From assembly GCA_015055815.1 (NCBI GenBank), contig SVHM01000008.1:1-41513 (forward strand): a stretch of 41,513 nucleotides of DNA. Direction: 5' to 3'. The stretch comes from Clostridiales bacterium (lineage in GTDB: Bacteria > Bacillota > Clostridia > Christensenellales > UBA1242). The notes under the pieces were generated by a model. That model was not told where the DNA came from. It did not search any database and worked only from the letters and a program-made list of their open reading frames with translations. Both the position numbers and the translations under genes were made by a program. The first letter of the stretch is position 1, and the number at the start of each line of letters is the position of its first letter. This document shows positions 16,659 to 23,989 of this stretch, in pieces.

Positions 16659-16844
16659 TTACCAACTTGACTTTTTAACACCAGGAATTTCGCCTTTGTA
16701 AGCTAGTTCTCTGAAACATATTCTGCAAATACCATATTTTCTAAGTACAGAATGTGGTCTTCCACAAATTTTACAACGAGTATATTCTCTAGTTGAAAAT
16801 TTTTGAACTTTTTGTTGTTTATTTAATAATGCTTTTCTTGCCAT
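16659..16844 (-). CDS. rpsN: 30S ribosomal protein S14, type Z
   Basis: The 61-residue zinc-binding (C+) form of S14. Two CxxC pairs are visible, CKIC in the first half and CRIC in the second, and the C-terminal family signature [16 protein letters not shown] follows. This short type is the usual one in Gram-positive spc operons, while the longer zinc-free copy, if present, would lie elsewhere. Ribosome binding site AGGAG, ATG start. Confidence 0.98.
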   Translation of the reverse strand: MARKALLNKQQKVQKFSTREYTRCKICGRPHSVLRKYGICRICFRELAYKGEIPGVKKSSW

Positions 16845-16861
16845 ATTTATCTCCTAACCTC

Positions 16862-17413
16862 CTACTTCTTGAAAGGCATACCTAGTTTATCAAGAACTAG
16901 TTTTGCATCCTCATCAGATTTAGCAGAAGTAACAATAACAATGTCTAAGCCACGAATTTTATCGATTTTTTCATAACTAATTTCAGGGAAAACAAGTTGT
17001 TCAGTTAAACCCATAGAGTAGTTTCCACGACCGTCGAATGATTTTTTAGAAACACCTTGGAAGTCTCTAAGTCTTGGAAGAGCAATAGAGATAAGTTTAT
17101 CTAAAAATTCATACATGTGTTCGCCTCTAAGAGTAACCTTAGCACCGATTTTCATACCTTGTCTTAATTTGAAGTTAGCGATTGATTTTTTAGCAACAGT
17201 AGTTACTGGTTTTTGACCAGTGATAGCACCCAATTCATCAACAGCTTTGTTGAAAGCTTGAGAGTTATCTTTAACATCACCCAAACCACGGCTAACAATA
17301 ATTTTTTCTAGCTTAGGAACTTCGTTAATATTCTTAAAGCCTTTTTCTTTCATTATAGCAGGAACTACAACATCGTTATAGTGTTTATGTAATCTATTAA
17401 TTTCTTTTGCCAT
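16862..17413 (-). CDS. rplE: 50S ribosomal protein L5
   Basis: A 5S rRNA-binding protein that also forms a bridge to S13 in the 30S head. The 183 residues contain [36 protein letters not shown], and [20 protein letters not shown], all family signatures. The ATG follows AGGAGG fused to the rplX stop. Its own stop is likewise fused to the ribosome binding region of rpsN. Confidence 0.98.
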   Translation of the reverse strand: MAKEINRLHKHYNDVVVPAIMKEKGFKNINEVPKLEKIIVSRGLGDVKDNSQAFNKAVDELGAITGQKPVTTVAKKSIANFKLRQGMKIGAKVTLRGEHMYEFLDKLISIALPRLRDFQGVSKKSFDGRGNYSMGLTEQLVFPEISYEKIDKIRGLDIVIVTSAKSDEDAKLVLDKLGMPFKK

Positions 17414-17423
17414 AGTTAACCTC

Positions 17424-17954
17424 CTATTTCTCTTCTACTTTTTTAGTAGTAGATTTTTTTGCAGTACTAGTTGATTTAGTAGTACTAGCTTTAGTAGTAG
17501 AAGTTGTCTTCTTTTCAGTAGCTTTAACTTCTTTATTTTCAGTTTTTACTTCTTTTGTTGCAGTTTTAGGAGCTGCTTTTGAAGAAGTTGTTTTTGTAAT
17601 ATCTTTAGTTGCTGTTTTCTTAGTTTCTTTCTTAACAGTAGCATCTAAATTTGCTTTACATTTTTTACATTGACGAATTTTCTTATCGCCTTCAATTACG
17701 TTGCTAATTCTAGTAGCTTTTCCACAAACAGGACATACAACTTGAACATTACTTGCATTGATTTTGCCCTCTTTCTTAATAATGCCACCTTTGTCATTAG
17801 CACTTCTTGGCTTTTTGTGTTTAGCAATCATATTAACACCTGCTACTACAACGGAGTTGTTTGCAGGCATAGCAACTAACACTTTACCAGTTTTGCCTTT
17901 ATCTTTACCAGCGATAACAAGAACTGTATCGCCTTTCTTAACATTCAATGCCAT
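17424..17954 (-). CDS. rplX: 50S ribosomal protein L24 with long Lys/Thr-rich tail
   Basis: The first 105 residues or so are L24: the KOW motif ([20 protein letters not shown]), [15 protein letters not shown] and a CPVC ... CKKC zinc pair. L24 starts folding of 23S rRNA. About 70 further residues made mainly of Lys, Thr, Ala, Ser and Glu follow, taking the total to 176, while the family usually ends near 105. The tail is in frame, with no sign of a frameshift, and should be disordered and basic. ATG with AAGGAG upstream; rplN precedes it. Confidence 0.96.
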   Translation of the reverse strand: MALNVKKGDTVLVIAGKDKGKTGKVLVAMPANNSVVVAGVNMIAKHKKPRSANDKGGIIKKEGKINASNVQVVCPVCGKATRISNVIEGDKKIRQCKKCKANLDATVKKETKKTATKDITKTTSSKAAPKTATKEVKTENKEVKATEKKTTSTTKASTTKSTSTAKKSTTKKVEEK

Positions 17955-17965
17955 ATTTTATCTCC

Positions 17966-18334
17966 TTATAATACTTCAGGTGCAAGTGAAATTATTTTCA
18001 TAAAGCCTTTATCTCTAAGTTCTCTTGCAATTGGTCCAAAGATACGAGTACCTTTTGGTAATTTTTGATTATCAATTATAACAGCAGCGTTTTCATCGAA
18101 TTTAACATAAGAGCCATCTGGTCTAGAAACACCCTTAGAAGTTCTAACGATAACTGCTTTAACTACATCACCTTTCTTAACAGCGCCACCAGGAGTAGCA
18201 GTTTTAACAGAAGCAACGATAATGTCACCAATGTTACCGCTTCTACGGAATGAACCACCCAAGATTCTAATACACATTATTTTCTTAGCACCACTGTTGT
18301 CGGCAACTTTTAATATAGTTTGAGGTTGTACCAT
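17966..18334 (-). CDS. rplN: 50S ribosomal protein L14
   Basis: L14 forms part of the subunit interface and an intersubunit bridge. The 122 residues match closely: [20 protein letters not shown], the central [15 protein letters not shown] and VRTSKGV, and the C-terminal [29 protein letters not shown] is well placed before the ATG. Confidence 0.98.
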   Translation of the reverse strand: MVQPQTILKVADNSGAKKIMCIRILGGSFRRSGNIGDIIVASVKTATPGGAVKKGDVVKAVIVRTSKGVSRPDGSYVKFDENAAVIIDNQKLPKGTRIFGPIARELRDKGFMKIISLAPEVL

Positions 18335-18345
18335 AATTTATCTCC

Positions 18346-18606
18346 TTATTTAGCCCTTTCGATGATTCTCACTAATCTAAAGTATTTATCTTTACTTAGT
18401 GGTCTTGTTTCCATGATTTCTACGATGTCGCCGATATTACATTCGTTATTTTCATCATGAGCTTTAAATTTCTTTGTAGTTTTATATACTTTGCCGTATA
18501 GCGGATGTCTTTTATCTGATTCTACAGCAACAGTAATAGTTTTGTCCATTTTATTACTAACAACGACACCCATTTTGGTACGTCTGTCATTTCTTTCAAC
18601 TGTCAT
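18346..18606 (-). CDS. rpsQ: 30S ribosomal protein S17
   Basis: An OB-fold primary 16S binder of the small subunit. About 86 residues: [39 protein letters not shown] and [21 protein letters not shown] chose the ATG at 18606, spaced 8 nt from GGAGG; an upstream ATG at 18621 overlaps that site, and the one at 18612 is only 2 nt from it. It lies between rpmC and rplN. Confidence 0.97.
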   Translation of the reverse strand: MTVERNDRRTKMGVVVSNKMDKTITVAVESDKRHPLYGKVYKTTKKFKAHDENNECNIGDIVEIMETRPLSKDKYFRLVRIIERAK

Positions 18607-18629
18607 TTTCATATCCTCCATACTAGCGA

Positions 18630-18836
18630 TTAGGCATTAGCCTTTTTGTTTAATTCTCTTTCAGTCAAGATTGTTTTAATTCTAGCAATATCTTTCTTAA
18701 CGAAGTTTAATTGCATTGGATTAGCAAGTTGACCAGTAGCATTTGAAAAACGAAGATTAAATAATTCTTGTTTTAATGACTTTAGTTGAGCTTCTAGTTC
18801 TTCGTTAGTCATGTTTTTAAAATTCTTTCCTTTCAT
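18630..18836 (-). CDS. rpmC: 50S ribosomal protein L29
   Basis: A small helical protein (68 residues) at the tunnel exit, part of the docking site for signal recognition particle and trigger factor. Seen: [33 protein letters not shown] and [11 protein letters not shown]. The ATG shares its first base with the rplP stop (TAATG), so translation is coupled. Confidence 0.97.
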   Translation of the reverse strand: MKGKNFKNMTNEELEAQLKSLKQELFNLRFSNATGQLANPMQLNFVKKDIARIKTILTERELNKKANA

Positions 18837-19273
18837 TATTCGTTACCACCTTCATCATTTTCTTTTTCTTTCATAACGAATTTAGTTTTGCAAGGTAGTT
18901 TGTGAGAAGCAAGTCTCATAGCCTCTCTAGCTTGTTCTTCAGGAACACCATCAAGTTCGAATAATACTCTACCTGGTTTGATAACAGCAACCCAGAACTC
19001 TGGAGCGCCTTTACCTTTACCCATACGAGTACCGATAGGTTTCTTAGAAACTGGCTTTTGAGGGAATACGTTTATCCAAACTTTACCACCTCTTTTAGTG
19101 AAACGGTTAATTGCAACTCTGGCAGCTTCTAATTGGTTAGCAGTAAGCCAACAAGGTTCAGTAGCAACCAAGCCATAAGAACCGTAAGCAATAACGTTAC
19201 CACGAGTAGCCTTACCTTTCATTCTTCCTCTAAATTGTTTTCTTCTTGTAACTCTTCTAGGCATCATTAACAT
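18836..19273 (-). CDS. rplP: 50S ribosomal protein L16
   Basis: L16 organises the A-site tRNA region of the large subunit. The 145 residues contain [40 protein letters not shown] and [20 protein letters not shown]; the C-terminal tail is acidic. The first ATG (19273) lies 9 nt from GGAGG and gives Met-Leu-Met-Met-Pro, like the usual Met-Leu-x-Pro start. It overlaps the last 7 nt of rpsC. Confidence 0.97.
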   Translation of the reverse strand: MLMMPRRVTRRKQFRGRMKGKATRGNVIAYGSYGLVATEPCWLTANQLEAARVAINRFTKRGGKVWINVFPQKPVSKKPIGTRMGKGKGAPEFWVAVIKPGRVLFELDGVPEEQAREAMRLASHKLPCKTKFVMKEKENDEGGNE

Positions 19274-19953
19274 AATGCTTCACCTCCATTTTCAGAAGTA
19301 GTATCAGCAGTTACAGACTTTTTGTTTAAGATTTCGCCTTTGCAAATCCAAACTTTAACACCGATTACACCGAAAGTTGTGTGTGCTTCATAAGTAGCAT
19401 AATCAATGTCTGCTCTGATAGTATGAAGTGGAAGTCTACCTTCGTGATAATGTTCACTTCTAGCGATTTCAGCTCCATCCAATCTACCACTAACCATAAC
19501 TTTACAACCAACTGCACCAGCTTTCATAACTCTTTGCATAGCTTGTTTCATAGCTCTTCTGAAACCAACTCTCTTTTCAAGTTGAACAGCAATGCTTTCA
19601 GCAACCAATTCAGCGTCTAAGTCAGGTCTTTTTACTTCTTTAATATTAATGCTAATATTTTTGTTGTTGCTAATTTTAGCAATATCATTTTTAAGTTCTT
19701 CTACTCCAGCACCCTTTTGACCGATAACGATACCAGGTTTTGAAGTATAAATATCAACGGTTAGACGATTAACAGTTCTTTCAATTAAAATCTTTGAAAT
19801 ACCGTTACCTGTGTGTTTTTTATTAATAAATTTTCTAATTTTGCTATCTTCAACAAGATAGTTTGAGAATTCTTTTTTGTTAGCAATCCAAGAAGAACTC
19901 CATTCTTTATTAACACCAACTCTTAAACCGTGTGGATTAACTTTTTGTCCCAT
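19267..19953 (-). CDS. rpsC: 30S ribosomal protein S3
   Basis: S3 lines the mRNA entry site and has helicase-like action with S4 and S5. The protein has 228 residues: start [20 protein letters not shown], the KH domain with [21 protein letters not shown], then [18 protein letters not shown] and the C-terminal half. I chose the ATG at 19953 because it gives the universal start Met-Gly-Gln-Lys-Val and follows AAAGGAGC; the longer in-frame form would add 19 residues overlapping rplV. Confidence 0.98.
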   Translation of the reverse strand: MGQKVNPHGLRVGVNKEWSSSWIANKKEFSNYLVEDSKIRKFINKKHTGNGISKILIERTVNRLTVDIYTSKPGIVIGQKGAGVEELKNDIAKISNNKNISINIKEVKRPDLDAELVAESIAVQLEKRVGFRRAMKQAMQRVMKAGAVGCKVMVSGRLDGAEIARSEHYHEGRLPLHTIRADIDYATYEAHTTFGVIGVKVWICKGEILNKKSVTADTTSENGGEALC

Positions 19954-19970
19954 ATTCTTTTCTTGCTCCT

Positions 19971-20360
19971 TTATTTTTTTACAGTGTCTAACACAACAGT
20001 GATATGACAATTTCTTTTAATTATTGTATCAACACCACCTCTACCTCTAAAAGAAACTCTTTTAAAAGATGGTGCTTGGTTAGCATAAGCTTCTGCAACA
20101 AATAATTCGTCTTTATTAAGGCCTTTATTGTTTTCTGCATTAGCCATAGCTGAACATAAAACTTTCTTTACAGCAATTGAAGCAGTACTAGGAGTAATAT
20201 CAAGTATAGCAACAGCTTCAACAGCAGGTTTGTTTTTGATTAAGTCCAAAAGTCTTTTTGCTTTTGGAGCACCCATTCTTACATATCTAGCAGTAGCATA
20301 AGGACGAGTGTCTTTATTTTCTAATCTTTTAGCAGTTTTTTCTTTCATTCTTTTAGCCAT
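19971..20360 (-). CDS. rplV: 50S ribosomal protein L22
   Basis: L22 lines the peptide tunnel with a long hairpin and is a known site of macrolide resistance changes. The 129 residues include [42 protein letters not shown] and the hairpin end [21 protein letters not shown] lysine- and arginine-rich leader of about 15 residues precedes the core. AAGGAG lies before the ATG. Confidence 0.97.
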   Translation of the reverse strand: MAKRMKEKTAKRLENKDTRPYATARYVRMGAPKAKRLLDLIKNKPAVEAVAILDITPSTASIAVKKVLCSAMANAENNKGLNKDELFVAEAYANQAPSFKRVSFRGRGGVDTIIKRNCHITVVLDTVKK

Positions 20361-20373
20361 AATTTATCTCTCC

Positions 20374-20652
20374 TTATTTCTTTCCTGCAACTTTATCACT
20401 GCCATGACCTCTATAGGTTCTAGTAGGAGCAAACTCACCTAGTTTATGACCAATCATATCAATTGTGCAGTAAACTGGGATATGTTTCATTCCGTTATGA
20501 ACAGCAATAGTGTGACCTACGAACTCAGGATAAATTGTAGAAGATCTACTCCAAGTTTTTAAAACTTGTTTTTTACCCTCAGCATTTAATTTTTCTATTC
20601 TACTCATTAACCTTTCTTCAACATAAGGTTTTTTCTTTAATGATCTACTCAT
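20374..20652 (-). CDS. rpsS: 30S ribosomal protein S19
   Basis: A 30S head protein near the A site, paired with S13. The 92 residues are canonical: [55 protein letters not shown]. Its ribosome binding site (TAGGAG) is fused to the rplB stop codon, followed by a 10-nt spacer to the ATG. Confidence 0.98.
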   Translation of the reverse strand: MSRSLKKKPYVEERLMSRIEKLNAEGKKQVLKTWSRSSTIYPEFVGHTIAVHNGMKHIPVYCTIDMIGHKLGEFAPTRTYRGHGSDKVAGKK

Positions 20653-20666
20653 ACTTTTCTACACTC

Positions 20667-21494
20667 CTAATTAGCACGCTTAATAATAAGCTTACTACTT
20701 TGTTTTTTAGTGTTTCTAGTTTTCTTACCAAGAGCAGGTTTACCCCATGGAGTAAGTGGAGATTTTCTTCCAACTGGACATTTACCTTCACCACCACCGT
20801 GTGGGTGATCACAAGGGTTCATTACGCTACCACGAACAGTAGGACGAATACCTTGATGTCTAGTTCTACCTGCTTTACCGATAGAAACTATTTCATGTTC
20901 AAGATTACCAACTTGACCGATTGTTGCTCTACAATTGCTAAGAACCAATCTCATTTCGCCAGAAGGCAATTTAACAGTTGCATATTTACCTTCTTTAGCC
21001 ATAAGTCTTGCTTCCATACCAGCAGATCTAACAATTTGTGCACCTTTACCTGGAGTTAATTCAATATTATGAATTACAGCACCAACTGGCATATCTTTAA
21101 GTTCCATTGCATTACCAACTTTGATTTCTGCATTAGAACCGCTCATAATAGTGTCGCCAACATTAAGTCCAAGTGGAGCAAGAATATAACTTTTAGTACC
21201 ATCAGCGTAGCAAATAAGTGCAATATAAGCTGATCTATTTGGGTCATATTCAATTCCAACAACTTTAGCAGGAACACCATCTTTATTTCTTTTAAAATCA
21301 ATAATTCTATATTTAACTCTGTTACCACCACCTCTGTGTCTAACAGTAATTCTGCCTGAATTATTTCTACCAGCATGTTTTTTCTTTTCAGCTAACAAAG
21401 ATTTTTCTGGGTCTTTCTTAGTAACTTCATCAAAAGATGCAGTAGTATAAAATCTTCTAGCAGGAGATGTTGGTTTATATGTTTTAATAGCCAT
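20667..21494 (-). CDS. rplB: 50S ribosomal protein L2
   Basis: L2 is needed for subunit joining and peptidyl transfer. The 275 residues carry the family signature: [48 protein letters not shown], and near the end [20 protein letters not shown] with the conserved histidine. AGGAGG precedes the ATG. Gap to rplW is 25 nt. Confidence 0.99.
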   Translation of the reverse strand: MAIKTYKPTSPARRFYTTASFDEVTKKDPEKSLLAEKKKHAGRNNSGRITVRHRGGGNRVKYRIIDFKRNKDGVPAKVVGIEYDPNRSAYIALICYADGTKSYILAPLGLNVGDTIMSGSNAEIKVGNAMELKDMPVGAVIHNIELTPGKGAQIVRSAGMEARLMAKEGKYATVKLPSGEMRLVLSNCRATIGQVGNLEHEIVSIGKAGRTRHQGIRPTVRGSVMNPCDHPHGGGEGKCPVGRKSPLTPWGKPALGKKTRNTKKQSSKLIIKRAN

Positions 21495-21519
21495 TATAAT
21501 ATCCTCCTAACCTTAAATC

Positions 21520-21810
21520 CTATGATAGACTCTCGAAGAACTCGATTGCTTTACTATCAGCAGTAAGGGTTACATATGCTTTCTTATAATCGCTAGTATA
21601 ACCTTGAGTCTTACCTTGTCTTTTTAATTTTCCGTTTACATTAACAGTATTAACAGATTTAACTTTAACACCGAAAACTTCTTCAACGGCTTTTTTAATT
21701 TCAACTTTGTTTGCATTTTTATCAACTTCAAATGCATATTTCTTATTAGCTATTTCAGCATAAGTCTTTTCGCTTAAAATAGGTCTTTTAATAATATCAA
21801 AACTTTTCAT
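21520..21810 (-). CDS. rplW: 50S ribosomal protein L23
   Basis: L23 sits at the tunnel exit and docks trigger factor and signal recognition particle. The 96 residues show [40 protein letters not shown] and the lysine-rich loop [20 protein letters not shown]. The ATG shares one base with the rplD stop (TAATG). Confidence 0.98.
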   Translation of the reverse strand: MKSFDIIKRPILSEKTYAEIANKKYAFEVDKNANKVEIKKAVEEVFGVKVKSVNTVNVNGKLKRQGKTQGYTSDYKKAYVTLTADSKAIEFFESLS

Positions 21811-22436
21811 TACGCTTTATATGCCTCCTCTATTGATTTAATAGCATCAGCAGTAACAACCAATCTATCACATTTAACGATATCGTAAACATTTAATAAA
21901 TCAGAAGAAGTAACTTCAACACCAGGAATATTTCCGCTTGCTCTAACTACATTTTCATTTCTGCCAGCAGTAACGAATACAGCAGTTTTTTCTAGACTCA
22001 AGTTTTTCATAACTTCAATCATTGTTTTAGTCTTAGCATCTTTAATATCAAGATTTTCTAAAACGATTAATTCTTTCTCTGCAAGTTTAGTAGAAATTGC
22101 ACTTCTAAATGCTACTCTCTTAGCTTCTTTATTTACTTTCTTAGAGAAATCTCTTGGCTTAGGTGCGAAAGCCACACCACCACCTCTCCATTGAGGAGCT
22201 TTGGTTGAGCCTTGTCTTGCTCTACCTGTACCTTTTTGTCTCCATGGTTTCTTAGCATGTCCCCTAACTTCAGATCTAGTTAGAGTACTCTTTGTACCTT
22301 GACGGAGATTAGCAAGATGTGCAACTACAACTTGATGAATAAGTGCTTCTTTGTATTCTTCTTTGAATACAGCATCATTAAGTTTCATAGTACCACATTC
22401 TTGACCTAATATATTAAGAACTTTTGTACTTGCCAT
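21810..22436 (-). CDS. rplD: 50S ribosomal protein L4
   Basis: L4 extends a loop into the peptide tunnel; in E. coli it also represses the S10 operon through its leader. The 208 residues contain the loop [20 protein letters not shown] and the following [16 protein letters not shown], then the C-terminal alpha/beta domain. AAGGAG precedes the ATG. Whether L4 acts on the leader upstream of rpsJ cannot be judged from sequence. Confidence 0.98.
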   Translation of the reverse strand: MASTKVLNILGQECGTMKLNDAVFKEEYKEALIHQVVVAHLANLRQGTKSTLTRSEVRGHAKKPWRQKGTGRARQGSTKAPQWRGGGVAFAPKPRDFSKKVNKEAKRVAFRSAISTKLAEKELIVLENLDIKDAKTKTMIEVMKNLSLEKTAVFVTAGRNENVVRASGNIPGVEVTSSDLLNVYDIVKCDRLVVTADAIKSIEEAYKA

Positions 22437-22450
22437 AACTCTTTATCTCC

Positions 22451-23089
22451 TTATCCATTTACTTTAACAGCAGATTTAACACTAACTAGGCTTCCTTTAG
22501 CACCAGGAATAGCACCTTTGATAAGTATAACATTTCTTTCTGCATCTACTTTTACTACTTTTAGATTTTGAACAGTAACTTTTTCATTACCCCATCTACC
22601 AGCCATTTTCTTACCCTTGAAAACTTTTGCAGGGAAAGTATTAGCACCGATAGAACCTACGTGTCTATGTACTGGACCATTACCGTGAGTCATTCTGTGT
22701 CTGTGGAAATTCCATTTTGCAATAGTACCACTGAAACCGTGACCTTTAGAAGTACCAGTAACATCAACCATATCACCTTCAGCAAAAACTTCACAAGTGA
22801 TTTTGTCACCTAGCTTAAATTCGCTAGCGTTATCTAGTTTAAATTCTTTTAAATATTTCTTTGCAGAAACTTCAGCTTTCTTTAACGCACCCATAAGTGG
22901 TTTGTTGATAAGATTTTCTCTAACATCTCCGAAAGCTAGTTGTACAGCACTGTATCCATCATTCTCTACAGTCTTAACTTGAGATACGAAACATGGACCA
23001 GCCTCAACTACTGTAACAGGGACTACTAAGCCATTGTTATCAAATATTTGAGTCATACCAAGTTTTTTACCTAATATTGCTTTTTTCAT
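22451..23089 (-). CDS. rplC: 50S ribosomal protein L3
   Basis: L3 starts large-subunit assembly and reaches toward the peptidyl transferase centre. The 212 residues show KAILGKKLGMTQIFDNNGL at the start, then DVTGTSKGHGFSGTIAKWNF, and HGNGPVHRHVGSIG in the extension, where some bacteria methylate a Gln. GGGAGGA lies before the ATG. Confidence 0.98.
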   Translation of the reverse strand: MKKAILGKKLGMTQIFDNNGLVVPVTVVEAGPCFVSQVKTVENDGYSAVQLAFGDVRENLINKPLMGALKKAEVSAKKYLKEFKLDNASEFKLGDKITCEVFAEGDMVDVTGTSKGHGFSGTIAKWNFHRHRMTHGNGPVHRHVGSIGANTFPAKVFKGKKMAGRWGNEKVTVQNLKVVKVDAERNVILIKGAIPGAKGSLVSVKSAVKVNG

Positions 23090-23108
23090 TTAACTATCCT
23101 CCCTGTCC

Positions 23109-23417
23109 TTAAAGTTTAATATTGATGTCTACACCTGCAGGAAGTTCTAACTTCATCAAAGCATCAACTGCCTTAGCTGAAGGACTGTAAATATCAATTA
23201 GTCTTTTATGTGTTCTTAGTTCGAACTGCTCACGACTATCTTTGTATTTGTGAGGAGCTCTAATAATTGTAACTACTTCTTTGTTTGTTGGAAGTGGAAT
23301 AGGACCACTAATCTTTGCACCAAATCTAAGAGCAGTATCTACAATTCTTTTGCTAGCCACATCAATAAGGTTGTGGTCAAAAGCATTTAATTTAATTCTC
23401 ATTTTTTGTGTTGCCAT
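23109..23417 (-). CDS. rpsJ: 30S ribosomal protein S10
   Basis: S10 is a 30S head protein and also the NusE partner in antitermination. The 102 residues match: [58 protein letters not shown] in two adjoining blocks, and [10 protein letters not shown] at the end. AAAGGAG precedes the ATG. It is the first gene of the cluster, about 285 nt downstream of the predicted transcription start. Confidence 0.98.
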   Translation of the reverse strand: MATQKMRIKLNAFDHNLIDVASKRIVDTALRFGAKISGPIPLPTNKEVVTIIRAPHKYKDSREQFELRTHKRLIDIYSPSAKAVDALMKLELPAGVDINIKL

Positions 23418-23703
23418 TAATTTTTCTCCTTTAATTAATTTGCCTAAAAACCTTTAGTTCACATAATAGAAAATATAAGTGTAAGCATCTTAAATTTATT
23501 AAATTTAATATAATTTCAACCCTAATTTATATCAAATTCAACAATCTTCTAACACTTCACCGTGTGTTTTCTAGCCGTAATCAAAAAAAATATGTGGGAT
23601 TTTTAGTCGTTTGTGATCATTGTACAAACACTTCGATTATGTAAATTATCCCTAAAATTCGGCATTTTTTAGAGTAACTTTACACAACACACAACATTAC
23701 AGC
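23418..23703 (-). promoter_or_regulatory. Long 5' leader of the S10 operon
   Basis: About 285 nt lie between the predicted transcription start and the rpsJ ATG. No complete gene is visible. GTTTGT and ACAAAC near 23610-23635 can pair around a 9-nt loop and are followed after about 15 nt by a run of T, a weak attenuator-like arrangement. Nearer rpsJ there is an AT-rich palindrome (TTAAATTTAATAAATTTAA). I do not recognise any ribosomal-protein leader family. Regulation is inferred only from length. Confidence 0.45.
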
Positions 23704-23709
23704 ATAATC

Positions 23710-23738
23710 ATTTTACCTAAAAAAAGCCCAAATGTCAA
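23710..23738 (-). promoter_or_regulatory. Main promoter of the S10-spc-alpha cluster
   Basis: A perfect TTGACA (23733-23738), 17 nt, then TAAAAT (23710-23715) on the minus strand, followed by TG-rich DNA. This is the best-matched promoter at the head of the cluster. Confidence 0.85.
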
Positions 23739-23830
23739 CACTTTTTTGCAAATTTATTAAAAAATATTTTTTTAGAAAATTTCATAATTATCCTATTTTT
23801 TTAAAAAACACATATCCCTCCTATTTAAAA
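23735..23830 (-). other. Possible micro-ORFs and hairpin upstream of the S10 promoter
   Basis: On the minus strand CCTATTT-T-AAATAGG (about 23819-23833) overlaps a perfect AGGAGG, 5 nt before an ATG at 23813 that opens a 6-codon frame (MCFLKK). A second ATG at 23785, after AGGATAATT, opens a 16-codon frame rich in Lys and Phe that stops at 23735-23737, inside the -35 box. The AGGAGG is strong, but such short AT-rich frames occur by chance. A weak TTGATG / TATATA promoter pair lies further upstream. Confidence 0.25.
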
Positions 23831-23833
23831 TAG

Positions 23834-23950
23834 GTATACGATAATATTATTTATTATATATATTATATAACAAAACCACATCAATTTCAAGACCTTTATT
23901 CAAAAACTTTGCAATATCACGCCCCAAATCTCTAATTTTTAATCGAACAA
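23834..23950. other. AT-rich gap between the LRR gene and the S10 region
   Basis: Very AT-rich, with TATATA runs at 23846-23870. No gene, tRNA or clear repeat was found. It separates the terminator of the LRR gene from the S10 promoter. Confidence 0.4.
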
Positions 23951-23952
23951 AA

Positions 23953-23984
23953 AAAGACAACTTTAATTAATAAAAGTTGCCTTT
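23953..23984 (-). terminator. Terminator of the LRR surface protein gene
   Basis: A 12-bp stem with one G-U pair (23973-23984 with 23953-23964), an 8-nt loop and a following T run on the minus strand, only a few nt after the stop codon. Confidence 0.8.
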
Positions 23985-23989
23985 TGCGT

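Noticed and set aside
20640..21059. A 139-codon open frame opposite rplB and rpsS
   Set aside because: Antisense to L2, Ser/Thr/Phe-rich shadow, no site or homology.
23418..23703. Known riboswitch or T-box in the S10 leader
   Set aside because: No T-box consensus, specifier stem or recognisable aptamer core could be found by eye.
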